Assembly: GCA_002205965.3 (NCBI GenBank)
Contig: NADL03000065.1
Location: 124,001 to 188,000, forward strand
Direction: 5' to 3'
Length of the DNA: 64,000 nucleotides
DNA from: Kappaphycus alvarezii
Lineage: Eukaryota; Rhodophyta; Florideophyceae; Gigartinales; Solieriaceae
A model generated the notes under the pieces. That model was given only the letters and a program-made list of their open reading frames with translations, had not been told where the DNA came from and searched no databases. Both the position numbers and the translations under genes were made by a program. This document shows positions 1-11,449 of this stretch, piece after piece. Position 1 is the first letter of the stretch; each line of letters begins with the position of its first letter.

Positions 1-555
1 AAGAGGTCCACAGCTGGTTTGAATGTTCCAGGGCATACCCGACGAACGCTCAAGGATCAAGTTGCTACAGCTACTAGAAGTAGTGAAAACTGAGAAGAAG
101 GAATTGATGCTCCTTGGATTGTGGACGCAGTGATGTTTGGAACCCAGGTGAGTGTAGACGGGAAACTTTTCGAGTACCGAAAGTACTATGCTTGCCATGG
201 CAGTGTCGCAGATGCCAGGTCGTATTCCAAATCGATGAGGAATCGCTTACTGCTCCACCTCATGGAGGAAGTTCAGTGGAATTTCCCACCAGAATAATTG
301 CTGTCAAGCCAGGAAGGAAGGCTCCAGACAGGTATGTGGTGAAGGCCGCGAGCAAAGATGCCTCAGAAGAGGACTTGGAACTTTGAAAGAAATGCTCGAG
401 TTCTTGTAGAGGTATCCCGGTACAGCAATAGTAACCAGGGGGCCGGCGATAAAGGGGCCGAATCCGTTTTGTCTCCGTATCGCACCTAGTACTGTAGTCG
501 CCTTTGCCAGGGGTCTAAATGCTTGACTGCGTGCCGGCCAGTATGGTCAACGCGG
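1..555. other. Unassigned end of copia element region
   Basis: This stretch lies downstream of the minus-strand copia integrase, where reverse transcriptase would be expected in Ty1/copia order. I could not find a convincing RT motif on either strand. A plus-strand open stretch (about 114-386) and a minus-strand reading with few stops both exist, and neither matches a family I recognise. It may be decayed pol sequence or a different insertion. The element is cut by the window edge. Confidence 0.3.
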
Positions 556-1515
556 TTTTCTTGATGCTGGGAGGAAAGGAAGCAACAATGGTCATGTAAG
601 GCTTGATTTGAGCCAAATTGAAGGAAGTATAATACTGGGCTCAGAGTCACTCAATCGAATGAATGCGAGTTTCTTGCTCACATCCACGGAATCCACAACG
701 TATGGCCCAGTCCATTCTCCGACACGGCTTCTACCCTCTCTTTCTCGCCATACCAAGACCTTGTCACCGGCCCGATAGGTGCGATCACTTGCAGGGTATC
801 TTGTATTTAAGGGCTCTATTTATTGGCACGGATGCCATTTTAGAGGCCATTTCTCTACGAGAAAGCTCGGCGATACTTGATCTTTGCTGAAAGTAAGGGT
901 GTTGAGATTGGGCTCGGATCGGAATCTTTGGATATTCGCCGAAAACCAGGACAGAAGGTACAAGTCCGTCTGGGCCAAGTGTATCGTTCATTACTTTGGC
1001 AGCACAGGCCATGCCAGGTATTTGTCGATATTCGGATGCTCTTTGATTAGCTTCCTCACGCAGCGCTCAGCTGGACCGAACCTTATGTTTCCTTGTCCGT
1101 GACACTTCGACTGGAGTCAGCCGCCATACGGATGAATCGCTCCCCGAATTTGGTACTTGATCGGTTTGCTTTAGACCGGTGTAGATGAGGATCCAGCACG
1201 TAGTAATGGTTGTCCAAATGGTCTTCGTACTCACATCAGGGAGGAAGCGAGCTGCGCTGAACGCGTAGCCTCGTCGACGATATGGAGTTCGGATCAGATC
1301 CGACGTACGTAATATCTATGAGAATTTTTCGTTAAAGCGACAGTGCTAAGCCGTGTGGGCGCGGATTGGATTCGTTGACAGGGATTGAACCTTATATCTG
1401 CAACGTACGCAATTTTCCGGTGTGTATCTTCATTTGGGCGCTTTAGGAGTTTCTGCGTAGACAGATGGAAGAAGTGCCTGTGCATCCGGACCAGTTCACG
1501 TCGTGCGGAGAACAT
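556..1515 (-). pseudogene. Ty1/copia integrase (gag-pre-integrase, core end, C-terminal domain), broken
   Basis: Integrase joins retrotransposon cDNA into chromosomal DNA. Three colinear minus-strand pieces support the call. At 1294-1515 a gag-pre-integrase zinc-binding region reads HRHFFHLSTQKLLK, followed by a C-rich turn (NPCQRIQSAP). At 785-1012 the typical end of the core reads NDTLGPDGLVPSVLVFGEYP, then QQRSSIAELSRREMASK. At about 600-790 the C-terminal domain has GDKVLVWRE and GEWTGPYVV. The pieces are in different frames, so the gene is broken by indels, and the central DDE residues are not all visible. The order gag, protease, integrase along the minus strand fits Ty1/copia. The match is strong for the family, while activity is very unlikely. 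Confidence 0.75.
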
Positions 1516-1564
1516 GTCATAAATTTTTTCTTAGGGGCGTAGAGGTGGTTGCTATGGGATCGTG

Positions 1565-1981
1565 TCATCGGTACATGCCATTCGTCGAAGTACATGACTT
1601 CAGAGTGATCGACGGCACTGGTACCTTCTTGACCAGCCTGTTGGAAATTTTACAAGGAGTCAAAGATTCCCTGTCTAATGTATCCATTCCCAGTAATGCC
1701 GGTACATCTGCTTGAACGATGTCGAGCTTGACGTAAACTGTCTTGATACCAGGTGGTGTATCGAGCGGCAGGACGGTCTGGCCGACAGATGGATACACTG
1801 TGTCAGCAAATCGAAATCTGTGACTGGCGGTTGGATGAGAGCGACTTTGGAAACGCAGACTAGAGAATATTTTGCCCATCTCCTTTCCTCCGATGATGGA
1901 CGTTGGAGCTCCGATGTCACACAGGATGCCAATGGGTCTATCCTTGGTTTTTTTAGTAACTGGGGGATATATTTCTGTCAT
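1565..1981 (-). pseudogene. Retropepsin-like protease of copia element
   Basis: Aspartic protease that would process the copia polyprotein. The minus-strand reading has the retropepsin N-terminal loop as CDIGAPTSIIGG (usually DTGAPxSxIG) and, about 75 residues later, the flap/C-terminal element DVPALLGMDTLDRE. The catalytic Asp is present, but the following Thr has become Ile, which should weaken or abolish the active site. Upstream along the minus strand lies gag and downstream lies integrase, giving the expected gag-PR-IN order. The frame is open for 138 codons, so this is the best preserved piece of the element. Confidence 0.7.
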
Positions 1982-1984
1982 ATC

Positions 1985-2925
1985 GATTTCCTCGCAGTCT
2001 TAAACACTGGAAATCAAGTGTGTCGTGCCAGGTGGGCGACGCAAACGCGGTGGTTCACATACAGCCACGGAATCAAAAATCCTGTACGGCAGGATGTGTA
2101 GGGTATTCAAGGGCGGAGGAGAGCCTCTAAACATAAGTTTCCTGCTCTAGATCATCAAAAGCGTTCGAAAAAGCAGCATGCCCATCAAAACCCGCATCGC
2201 TATGGTCGTTGGTCGTAGAAACAACGGAAGGAGAAGAAATAGTGGAGCGAGAATCGAGCTCTTCGACCATATTGGAAGTGTCTGGATCTTCTCCCTTGCT
2301 CCGGTAGTCTTGCTCAAGGGCTGAGTCTTCTTCCCCGTCAATAAAATCGGTCAAGATATGGATGGGTTTCTCCTCGCTCGCTATACGTGAGCGAGAATTC
2401 TTGAAAACATTTAGTCTCGAATAACGGTGACCAGGCTGTCAGGTTTCCTTGAATTTTATGCAAATTCGTTTGGCATGAGGTTCCTGAAATTCCTCGTAAC
2501 TGTGAAAGTGACCTGTTATTTTCGAGGTTGCGCTCGGGTGTCTCGGGCGATCTCGACGTCCAAGTGACGTGGTTTGCGGCCGTAACGCATTTAGGCTGTG
2601 ACCTCGGGGCCTTCAGTGTCCAAGGCCGAGCTCCTCCCATTCACCAAATTGATCTGCCGAAGCTGCTGAATGGATTCATGAAGGGAAGTGATGAACTTTG
2701 TGAAGGTGTATCCATGAGAAGTGGTGCTTTGCTTGGGCATCTGGGACCACTCAGTGAAGTCAGTAATGGCCTTAGTATGGTAGTCAATCTTGTGTGCATC
2801 CGAACGGAATTCTCTTGGGCACTACCGGACTAGGACGTTGATGTGCTCAATCAGCTCCTTCAGACCAGTGAAAAAATCAGTAATATCGTTCTCAGCCATA
2901 GAATTTCGAAGACGAAGGGTCTCTT
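1985..2925 (-). pseudogene. Decayed link between gag and protease of copia element
   Basis: The region should hold the end of gag and the nucleocapsid. Minus-strand open stretches at 2127-2354 and 2338-2640 are acidic or Ser/Arg-rich and lie colinear with gag and protease. A full CX2CX4HX4C zinc knuckle could not be read. I assign it to the element by position only. Confidence 0.35.
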
Positions 2926-4076
2926 ATGTCCCTTTCACTTGCATTCGGCGAGCCTCGCTACATTCTTCTGTATAAACGAGCCATGTCATAATAAGAACTG
3001 ATGTCACGATCAAAGCAGTGATCAAGGAAAATCCGCGGGCCGGGCCGAGGAAGACGTGTACGAAAAAGTCCGCCTTCTGCGTTCGAGAGAGCATGTACTG
3101 CTTGGCGCCTATGTTGTACATCTGAAGCGTTTCTTCTATATCATCAGAGAGCTCGCCAGAGAAGCGGGTACCCTTGAACATAGCTTGGACGTAGTTCGCC
3201 TTACGCGGGTCCTCGTTACTGTTCTGTTGGAAGTAATTCGCGCCACCATTGTATCCATCAATGTAAAGGCAATCAACTTTCCGATCAACTTTCCGGTCTT
3301 GATCAATGTAGAAGCGATGCTTATCGACCTTCCTGGTACTCGGATCAGCATTTTCGTCTTGTCTGGGTATGCGCTCATAACCCAAGGTTAAGGACGCTAC
3401 ATGGGGTTCTCTTGCAGCGCGAGCATTATTTCTAGGTCTTGTAGTTGCAGTAACCACCTTCTCGAATTCTTCTGTTTCCATATTTCTTTTTAGCCAGAGC
3501 GGAACTTGACTCCGAGATATGGGTTCTGAGCCGTTTCCTCCTGTTCTTCTCAAGATTTTTCTGGTTCTCATCATCCAACATTGGAAAGAGTGAAAACGAA
3601 GAAGTGCCATGAAGTGCACGGGTCTTGTTAAAATTAGAAACAAAAATCTTGCACAAATCGCTGTTAGCTCCAACAAAGTAATACATCCAAACATGAGAAC
3701 AAAGGCGCTTGTCTTTCATTCCATCTGCAGAAATTTTTGCTGAGCGAAGGTAGTGTTCGGGAACCGTCGCGAAGGAAAAGAGTTGTCCAAGCTGGAACAA
3801 AGCACGAATCGGAAATATTGGCATCTTTAAATTATCCGCTCAAAACAGTTCGTAGTGAGGAGGCAAGAGGTCCTCCAAGAAGTCTGAAACGGTATCGAGA
3901 TTCGTAATTTTACAAGATACGTCCGTTTCTGATTCCAAAGGTGCGAAGATCTCTGAGGTAGTTTTCGCAGCCTGCAACAAATGCAGAGGTAAGCTTTCCT
4001 TGTACGAAGAAGAGTTGATCATCTTCATCAAGCGATCATAATTGGCCTTGAATTGTGTACGCGTGACTGCAGGCAT
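2926..4076 (-). pseudogene. Ty1/copia gag, broken into three frames
   Basis: Structural capsid protein of the copia element. The likely start is the ATG at 4076 (MPAVTRTQFKANYDRL). Reading continues in three frames: 3840-4076, about 3432-3824 (charged segment with LDDENQKNLEKN), and 2924 to about 3500. The last piece contains a typical capsid stretch, MFKGTRFSGELSDDIEETLQ, followed by YNIGAKQYMLSRTQKADFF and GPARGF. This resembles the gag fold in which a target-binding helix set precedes a 'ff..l.g.Ar' motif. The breaks are single-base frame changes. It precedes protease and integrase on the same strand, so the assignment is mainly by context plus this motif. Confidence 0.6.
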
Positions 4077-5100
4077 AATAATTTGAGAAAGAGATCTTCG
4101 ACGAAACGATTGAACGTCGTTCTTGTTGAAGTACGCGAAGAAGGAACACGAATCCGGATTGTCGCGTATTCGCTCTTGCGCACACGTGAGACTCACACTT
4201 TACAATCAGAACCTCAGATAGTTTCGCGAAAAGGTTTGAGAGTAGAAAAGGGAGCGCGTGCGGGAAAGGCAGTGTAGAAGGTAGATATAGATGGGGCCGA
4301 GCTGAACGAACGGCGGAGAGTTCCAGCTACCTTACTCGTAGACCTAGAACAGTTAACCCTCTTTTCCTGCAAGCCAGGGGCGCTGGTAGCCTCACCCGGC
4401 GGCGGGTATTTAATCTGTACTTTGTAACGACTGTCGCAGCCCCGACGGCGGCGACGGTTTGGTCTAGTATACATTGTAAGTAGGTAGTGTAACCTACTAC
4501 TTTAATGACAGTTTCCGATTACTAAAAGGACTCGGATCCCTGCAGGGACGCCCTGAAGTTCGCTTACAATATCCAAGTCTACCGTACAGCTAACATGGAC
4601 CATTTGAGCTAGCTCTGCCACTTGCACCTAATTCCCTAGCGATATAAGCACAGCCCACTCTTGAAGAATAATCATCGACGGTAAAATAAAAACAACGGTA
4701 GAGGTATTGGTTAAAAGGCTTTATGTATACCCTGGACGATTACATTGAGAAGGAGTAAGCGAGGTACAAAAACAACTTCGACGCGCGATTACGAAAACCG
4801 GCATATGAAATCCCGGTCGGATCTTTTTTATTCTTTAGGAGGGAGCCCAGGTCGAGCAAAGAACGTCGACGCAAGTTTTCTGCCGTGGCCACTGGTCCAG
4901 ATTGAGTCAAAACAGTTCAAGCTGACACTGTTGTGATCGAAATTGTAGACACGCAAGAGAGGGTATCTCGCAATCTAGTTGGACCTGCACGAACTTCCTG
5001 GAGTCACCTTCAAAAGAAGGCCCCTCATGAGAAATTGAAGCTCATACTTTTAAAGTACAAAAATTATAACACCCCGCAGCCATCATAATGCGAACACCTC
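4077..5100. other. Possible 5' leader/LTR of the copia element, otherwise empty
   Basis: On the minus strand, about 4410-4200 has an AT-rich TTAAATA promoter-like motif followed by a GC-rich leader running into gag. This suits a 5' LTR/leader, but no second LTR copy is in the window to prove it. From 4480 to 5100 I see no supported gene. Confidence 0.25.
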
Positions 5101-5139
5101 AAATGGTATACCTGAAGGTAGTTAGTTGTGCAAAGGACT

Positions 5140-5712
5140 GCTTGATCTTCCATTGATTGAAATGCGAAAAGAAGCAATAACCAATGCAGCACAAGACTCA
5201 CTCGAGACTCAGGATTACAACATGAAATTGACGCTGGCAAAGGATAAAATCCATTCCTCAGAGGATAAAAGCAGACAGCAGGCAACGCCCTCGCCGTAGG
5301 TTACTGTCAGCAATGTAGCAATCGAAGAGCACATCTGGAAAATAATCCGATCACCACCCAATGGGAGGAAAAATGGGTCCTCAAGAGAAAATTCCACCTA
5401 CAAAGAAAATGTGGTCGACCTAGATTAATTATCACGTCCAAATATCTCCCTGGACCCGGCACAAGGCGGGAAACCGCCAGTTGGAGAACAGAAGCCGGAA
5501 GTCCCGGATCGGGAATATGTTATTGGAAAGAATTATCAAAAGGTCGAGCTGAAGACGTGGAGCTGTTGTTTCGCGTCCACTACACTGGCTATCCAGTCTC
5601 TGAAGCAACTTGGGAAACTGGTTCCACGCTTTCGAGAAGCAAGTTGGTGCAATACTTCCGGATAAATAAACTTCCCTTACCAACAGAAGTGGGCACCGCT
5701 CAAGTTGGATGA
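5140..5712 (+). pseudogene. Ty3/gypsy integrase C-terminus with chromodomain
   Basis: Tail of a chromovirus pol. At about 5145-5230 the plus strand reads LPLIEMRKEAITNAAQDS and then YNMKLTLAKDK, the basic helix found at the end of Ty3/gypsy integrases. At 5551-5712 it reads ELLFRVHYTGYPVSEATWE followed by LVQYFR and a stop, a chromodomain with the conserved GYP, TWE and hydrophobic end. Just upstream, DREYVIG lies in another frame, so one indel breaks the chromodomain. Chromodomains of this class target integration to chromatin with histone marks (family knowledge). The rest of pol is absent upstream, so this is a truncated remnant. Confidence 0.6.
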
Positions 5713-8700
5713 AAATCCTCAAGATAGTTCAGGGTCTATTAATACTACTCCAATATTCAGAAGGGGATGGATCAAAAAAAGGAAATTTGAAAAGATAGAA
5801 TTTTAACGTAGAATTCATTTTCTTCACCAAAACGGACAGTAACACCGGTAGAACCGGCAAAAATGATCCCAGTTATAATTTGAAAAGGACAACGATAGTG
5901 AGATGAGAACTCTCCAAGACTTTTAGGCGCACTGCAATTGTAAAATACGACTGTTAAAGACATAATGCAGCAGGGTCTGCCCCTTCGATCATTCATCCCA
6001 CGGTAAGAGTGTCATTGTTTGGAAGGTCGACTAGTTCGCCTATTGCTTGCCGCTCAACGTCCTGGAAAAATATGAATAAACTGCGACATATCCCCCTCAC
6101 TGACCGTGGGAAAGTAAGAACTGAAGCTCCGACTGCTTGGATGACAAAGTAATGAATTGACTCCCAAGTTTCCACCGAAAAGAACGGCTGATCCGAAGGT
6201 TGAACTTGGGAACCCCAGAGTGAAGACAGCACTGTTGCATTCTCTCCATTGATTATTTTCTGGCGGGCCTCGATAATAATACGTCGTAGCTGGCCTACCA
6301 ACTGTAGTGCGGTGCTAGACCAACTCGCCCCCTGGAGGTGACAGGAAGGAATGCAGGAATTTCTCCACTATATCTACGGCGGTCTCATGATACTCCACCG
6401 TTACGTACTTCTGACACGAGGGACGAACGGTAGCATGTGCGATGATTGTCTCTGGCTCCAACGCTTGGATTTCCTTTTCAGGGTCGCGGTGCACCGTATG
6501 CGCGGAGTCGGGTTCCACAACCTGATGGCCCGAATTAGGGACGAACTGGAGGAAGAGCTTACTACTTCTTGGCCAGGTCGAATAGTGGAACTGCGTGTCC
6601 TTTTCGATGAAGCATTTAATCACGCTTCCACTTTCGATTAAAAACGATCGGATTCCTTAACCCGCGTGTTCTCCCGCTTCAAACGCTTTGAGGGCGGCGA
6701 ATACTCCCCAGAACAGAGGATGGTGGCAGCAAACACTTGCGATTACCCCGCGAGAGGATTATTAGAAGGAGCCTGTGAAGTTTCCCTAGCGGACAAGTCT
6801 CTCCCCGTCTTCCTGCGAATTCCGGGATTCTGGGCTCTTTTCCTGCTGTAGAAGTGCTTAAGAAGAACCTCACACTCTCTAAGTTCTCCCTTGTCCTCAC
6901 TGTTGGCCCATCTTATGAGCCAACAGCTATCGAAAGAAGTCCGCTTCTCGCATATATCCTCTTTCTAATCAGGGCCCCGAGTTCTTTTTGCATCCGAACG
7001 TGTAGATGCCGCGCCCAACGGGCGGTCCTGCCGATTTGCCCTGCAAGGGACCTTGACTCACTGATTACTTCGTTATACCACGCTTCGTACCATATGAGGT
7101 CTCCCGCCTCCTCGACCCGTGTTCTTCAATAAGTTTATCGCTGATCGTTGCCACGATGACTGTTTCTTCGCGGTACTCGCGTACGGTCTGCTTGGTCCAC
7201 CACCCGCTTTATTAACACCCAATCACCATATCCTTCTTCACCTAGGACAAGTCGCAGTACGTCCGGGCCAAGTTGATAGCGAGCACCACGGACTCGAAGA
7301 GGATCAACCATAACCGAGAGGTATCTTATACCTCTCAGATGACGAAGCATACCACCGATATAACCCAAGCGATGAAGTGCGAAATCCACTAAGCAGAGGA
7401 GCTATTCGCAAAAATACGACCCAGTAGGCAAACACTGGAGGCGTCTCCGCCTACCCCACCACGGAACTTCCCAATCTTCCCACCACCAGGTTGGTACAGC
7501 GATGTACTGAGAAAGCAGCGCAGAAAATCTCCAGCATTCTACCTCAGATCGGTGCCACTGGATGAAGCAGCCGAGCTAGGAGCGGCAACGCCGATTTTAC
7601 AACACAGTAATGGAACAGAAGGATAGATATGCTTTCCTCACACTGCGGTAACCACGAAACAAAACTTATTGGTCCGTAGGGTCACCTATGGATGTAAATC
7701 TGTCGTAACCCCATTTGAGTCCAGGTGTGAACAATCTTCCCAATCCTAAGCAAAATCTGCAAATAATGATTTCCCCCAGCGAAATCGTAAACTACAAATC
7801 AGCGGGTGAGAATCGGCGCCAGGCAAGAAGGGGCAGTTGACCAACCGCAACTTTTCGGATAGGCATGCAACTGGGTCGCTTTGAAACAACGCGGATTTAG
7901 AGGCTTCCGTCCTCCCACTTTCCATCGACTACAACGCTACCCATATCAGAGGGGTACATTGAAACCCGTGCCATCTCCTCGAATGACCTCAACGCCGTTG
8001 ATGGTATTACGCTGGTACTACCAGCGCAGACATCTCATACTACATATACCTCCGCATACCCTCTCCATCATTAACATGGCGAACATAAAGCTAGTGTGCC
8101 CTCGAAGAACGAGAATTTTCCTCTGAAATAAGACCGAGCTTACTCTCCTCTTGAATGGAGCGCCGAAAAGGTAGGGAAAATAGCGTCACTTATTGGAATG
8201 AGGGAACTGGAATATTTCAATAGATATGACGAAGCATCAAAGAGTGTTCCATTTATCCTTCAGGATCAATGATGATCCGCAAAGTCTTTTGGTGGGAAAT
8301 TGGTTAATTAATTGGTGCTCCAAATAACGATGATTGTTGTTCTGCATGCGATATTTTTGATGCGTGAAATCCCCTACGCGTGCCTCATCATGCTGCAGCG
8401 GTGACCTGTTGTGCTGTGCTTGTTATGGTTGTTGGATACGCATTTACTATGTCAGAAACTGCCGATATAAGTACAGTAATGACCCTTTATTGGATCACAC
8501 GGTACTAATTGTGCTGAGTCACCTGTATGTGTGAATTCTGTCCAAGATACTAAGTTGTCACCAACTTATCGCGCCAGACGAAGCATAATGAGAGAGTCTT
8601 GTGTGGTGTCAAGACTACTGAGTCAGGAGTCATACGCACGAGGACCACCAGCTTGGCGGTGGTCGTAATCCATCCTCATATATGTTTTTAGGGTTCGTTG
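5713..8700. other. Unassigned, probably degraded repeat DNA
   Basis: Two consecutive minus-strand open stretches (6315-6623, and 5993-6301 ending near DLPNNDTLTVG) have coherent composition and may be one broken protein. A third is at 7135-7389. None matches a family I recognise. Nothing else in this 3 kb supports a gene or RNA. The surroundings suggest old retroelement sequence. Confidence 0.3.
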
Positions 8701-9160
8701 AAGGAGACATAAGTCTGAATCTTAGTGTGAGCACGCAGAAGTGAAAGGTAGCGATCATCCAAAGGAAGAAGCAACCCCCAGTGAGAGCAACTTATGCTAT
8801 CATCACGGAGGGCCGTGCCCAACCGAAAGCCACGAGAGGGAAAAATCCGTTTGGAGAGAAAGAAAAAAGAAGCCTTTGATGTGTGTGAACGACTTTGCTG
8901 GAGACGGAACCAAGGGCTGGCCGCAAAATTGGATTCTCCCACTTATGATGATGTTGCCGTAAATAGTCGCCGATTCGGCATCTATGCGCGCATACATAAT
9001 CTTTTCCTTTTGGACTTGCCCCTCCCGTGGGGTAATCTCCCGGATGTGCATCGAAGTACAACAACGTACAGTTCGCGCCAGACCGATACTGTACGTCAAA
9101 AACCTGTCGAACCTGTTAATGTTTGTGCCCAAGAATTAGGTCTAATATTTGGAGAGACTT
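8700..9160. other. Overlapping open stretches on both strands, no supported gene
   Basis: Both strands stay open for 100-140 codons here (8794-9213 +, 8803-9132 -). Neither shows a recognisable domain or a convincing start. The stretch abuts the tRNA-like sequence at 9163-9240 and could be part of the same repeat. Confidence 0.2.
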
Positions 9161-9162
9161 CC

Positions 9163-9240
9163 CCGAAAATGGGGAAACCCCGCGCCTCGAGCCCGGGGCC
9201 TACCCGTCAGTAGCTCGAGACACTACCAACTGGGCCATTT
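9163..9240 (-). repeat. tRNA-like / SINE head with A-box and B-box-like motifs
   Basis: Read on the minus strand this contains TGGCCCAGTTGG, close to the RNA polymerase III A box, and about 35 bases later GGGCTCGAGGC, close to the B box. CCCCG/CGGGG can pair as a T-stem. No consistent anticodon arm with a U33-type loop can be drawn, so this is not called as a functional tRNA. A tRNA-derived SINE or tRNA pseudogene is more likely. Confidence 0.4.
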
Positions 9241-9257
9241 GGCCGAACCCGGTACTA

Positions 9258-9342
9258 CAATATCCAAAATACAAATATTTTGAATATCAAAATACGAATA
9301 TTTTGAATATCGAAATGCGAATATTTGAATATCAAAAACCTT
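9258..9342. repeat. AT-rich tandem repeat, about 23-bp unit
   Basis: The unit AATATCAAAATACGAATATTTTG recurs about three and a half times with small changes. Each unit contains a self-complementary CAAAATAnnnATATTTTG core, so the array can form hairpins. It lies directly beside the tRNA-like sequence and may belong to the same element. Confidence 0.7.
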
Positions 9343-10639
9343 CAAGAATGTGTGCTGGACCCTCCATATTAATCCAGTAAAGTTTATATCGCTGAGAAGG
9401 ATGATATGTAGTGCAATTGGCACTCATACTGTACTGCCACCGGCAGAGCTGATTTTGGTGATCTTTTTTTGACCTTATTCTCGGTACAGGACATATCGCA
9501 GCCATCCGATGGTAACCACAACATTAAGGACATTTGTTTCGACTGCTGACCACCATCGGTCATGGCACTGTATATCCACCCGAGTGGGCCGAGGGCATGT
9601 ATTCCGGACTATTGGTCCCCAACTTGGACCTACTATTTTCGCAGGTGAAAGGCACCCATTGGGCCAAGTGCCGACTTTAATCATCTCTAACGTGGATCTT
9701 CATTACTTGGGTGACGTTTACTTTACCTAATCCGCCGTCGCAGATAGCCCTAACCCAGCTAGCTAGTATTTATAGCTACCTGGCCACTAGGGCCCCAGAA
9801 TAAACAGACACCCCGTGCTGGCTCTGAACTTGACTTCCAACTTCCGCCTTTGCTGCAACCTTACCGACAGCAACTTTGGCTACAGCGACGTTCAATCGCC
9901 TAGGTTTATCTTTTATTTTCTTCTTTCTATCCCATATTTTACCATCTATTTCATTGATCATGTACTATTTAATGGTAAATATCATACTATAATTCAGGTT
10001 CTATGTGCATTTGGAAGGCTTGTCGCCCGATACATATGTACAATAGTTATCATTAAAACATTAAAATTCGGAGAGGTACGAGTGCGCAAATCTTTTAAAG
10101 CAAGCAAATGGTAATGAAACAGGGCTTTATTTAACACAAATACCAACCTATTTTAATTATTAATTATTAATTAAAGTGTACTTGAAGTCACTTAAGTTTT
10201 CGCTTTACTTTTTTTTAAATAAATTAATAAAAATTAAGTACCAAGTGACCAATTCACCAAAGCAAGGCAAATAAGTACATAAGCGACCGATTCAATCTCC
10301 TCGTGGATATTAAGCAAAAGTATTTGGAGCGGTTTTGTTCATTACTTAGGATAAAGGAGACAGTAACTGTGAAAAATCTGCAAAGGAATTCTTTAATTTT
10401 GAAAACAAATATATCCAAGAAAGTCTGGAAGAGAGGTAAGGATAAGAATAAGGGCTCCCATACAATTTAAGTGGCACGGATGTTGATTTACGTAGTGAGT
10501 TTGGGCGCCAGTAAGAAAATCTAGTTAATTGAAGAGGTACCAAGTGGCTCTGGTAAATGGAGGACGATTGGAGCGATGAGGGAAGGGAGGGGCTATTATT
10601 ACATGATTAAAAGGTAATTTGAAGTAGCGCATTTGCGCT
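9343..10639. other. No supported gene
   Basis: Short open stretches at 9475-9730 and 9815-10114 have no recognisable domain. From about 10000 the sequence is AT-rich with homopolymer runs and low coding potential. A weak resemblance to the copia LTR near 9815 is treated as rejected. Confidence 0.3.
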
Positions 10640-10935
10640 CTTTTTCTGATAAAAAATGAATCCAGAGGACGTAAGCAAAAATTTAAGGAAAACTTGTTTT
10701 GAGATCGATTTACAGGGTTGGATACGGTATTAAAAATCTAGATAAATGGCAGAGAGTTTGGAGAGGACCGGGGAAAGGATAGGAATGGATAAGGAAAGAG
10801 AGAGATTCTCCCTGGGAAAGTGCTTAGAGTGAGGGAGGGCGAGAAAGGACCAGAACTAACGAGCAATTTTGGACAAGAGAAGGTACTCCAGTAAATAAGA
10901 GTCGGTAGGTGACGATGACAAAAAAAATACGTCTA
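10640..10935 (-). repeat. Diverged direct repeat, probable 3' LTR of gypsy element 10.6-18.4 kb
   Basis: This segment aligns colinearly with 18145-18445. Shared blocks include the CTTTTTCTGA/GAAAAAATGAAT region, GTAAGCAAAAA, GGTTGGATAC, TCTAGATA, TTTGGAGAGGA and GACGA(T/C)GA followed by an A-run. The copies are in the same orientation and flank a minus-strand gypsy gag-pol, so they are probably its LTRs. They are strongly diverged, so the true ends cannot be fixed. Confidence 0.5.
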
Positions 10936-11440
10936 ATTCGCGCTGGCGTGACACTCCCAGCACCTAGATCTAAATTCCCGTCTCGTCTTCATTGCTCTAG
11001 GTGTCCTTCTGGTAGTTCATCCATCATCACGAAGATAAATGGTTGACTGAAAGGATAAGCAGCAGCTGATTTACGAATTGGCAGGAGAGGGTGTACCGTG
11101 CGATGACCGGCTCTCTTCCTTGAGCAAGAGTTTCATCGATCCTAAGGATAGTTTCATAGTGCCTCTAATGAGCTCCCCTTAGTTTATGTCAGAAAAATCT
11201 TCCCAAAGGAAGATAATAGATGTAATACGCGAACTTCTCTGGAAACAGGTCCAGAAACGGCATCTGAAGGAGAAAAAACTCGCAACAAAAAATAGAGTCC
11301 TCAAGAGTAAGGTGTGCCCCATGAATGCTTTGGAAGTGCATCCAAATACTAATCGCAAAGTAGGAAATTACCTGGGCTTCTCGGGTTCCTCCGTTATTTC
11401 TCCAAGCCCACGTCTAATTGGAAGCCGTCATATAGTTAAA
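10936..11440. other. Unassigned stretch downstream of gypsy integrase
   Basis: A plus-strand open stretch (11186-11527, Lys-rich start) overlaps the antisense end of the gypsy pol. I regard it as non-coding 3' sequence of the element. Confidence 0.25.
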
Positions 11441-11449
11441 GAGAGATAT

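Noticed and set aside
9163..9240. Functional tRNA gene on the minus strand
   Set aside because: No anticodon arm with a 5-bp stem and 7-base loop containing U33 can be drawn, and the acceptor stem does not close.
9815..9900. Possible third copy of the copia LTR (GCTGGCTCTGAACTTGACTT)
   Set aside because: Only a short stretch resembles GGGTCTGAAGTTGACTCTCA, and the LTR start TGTTGCAAGCG is missing.
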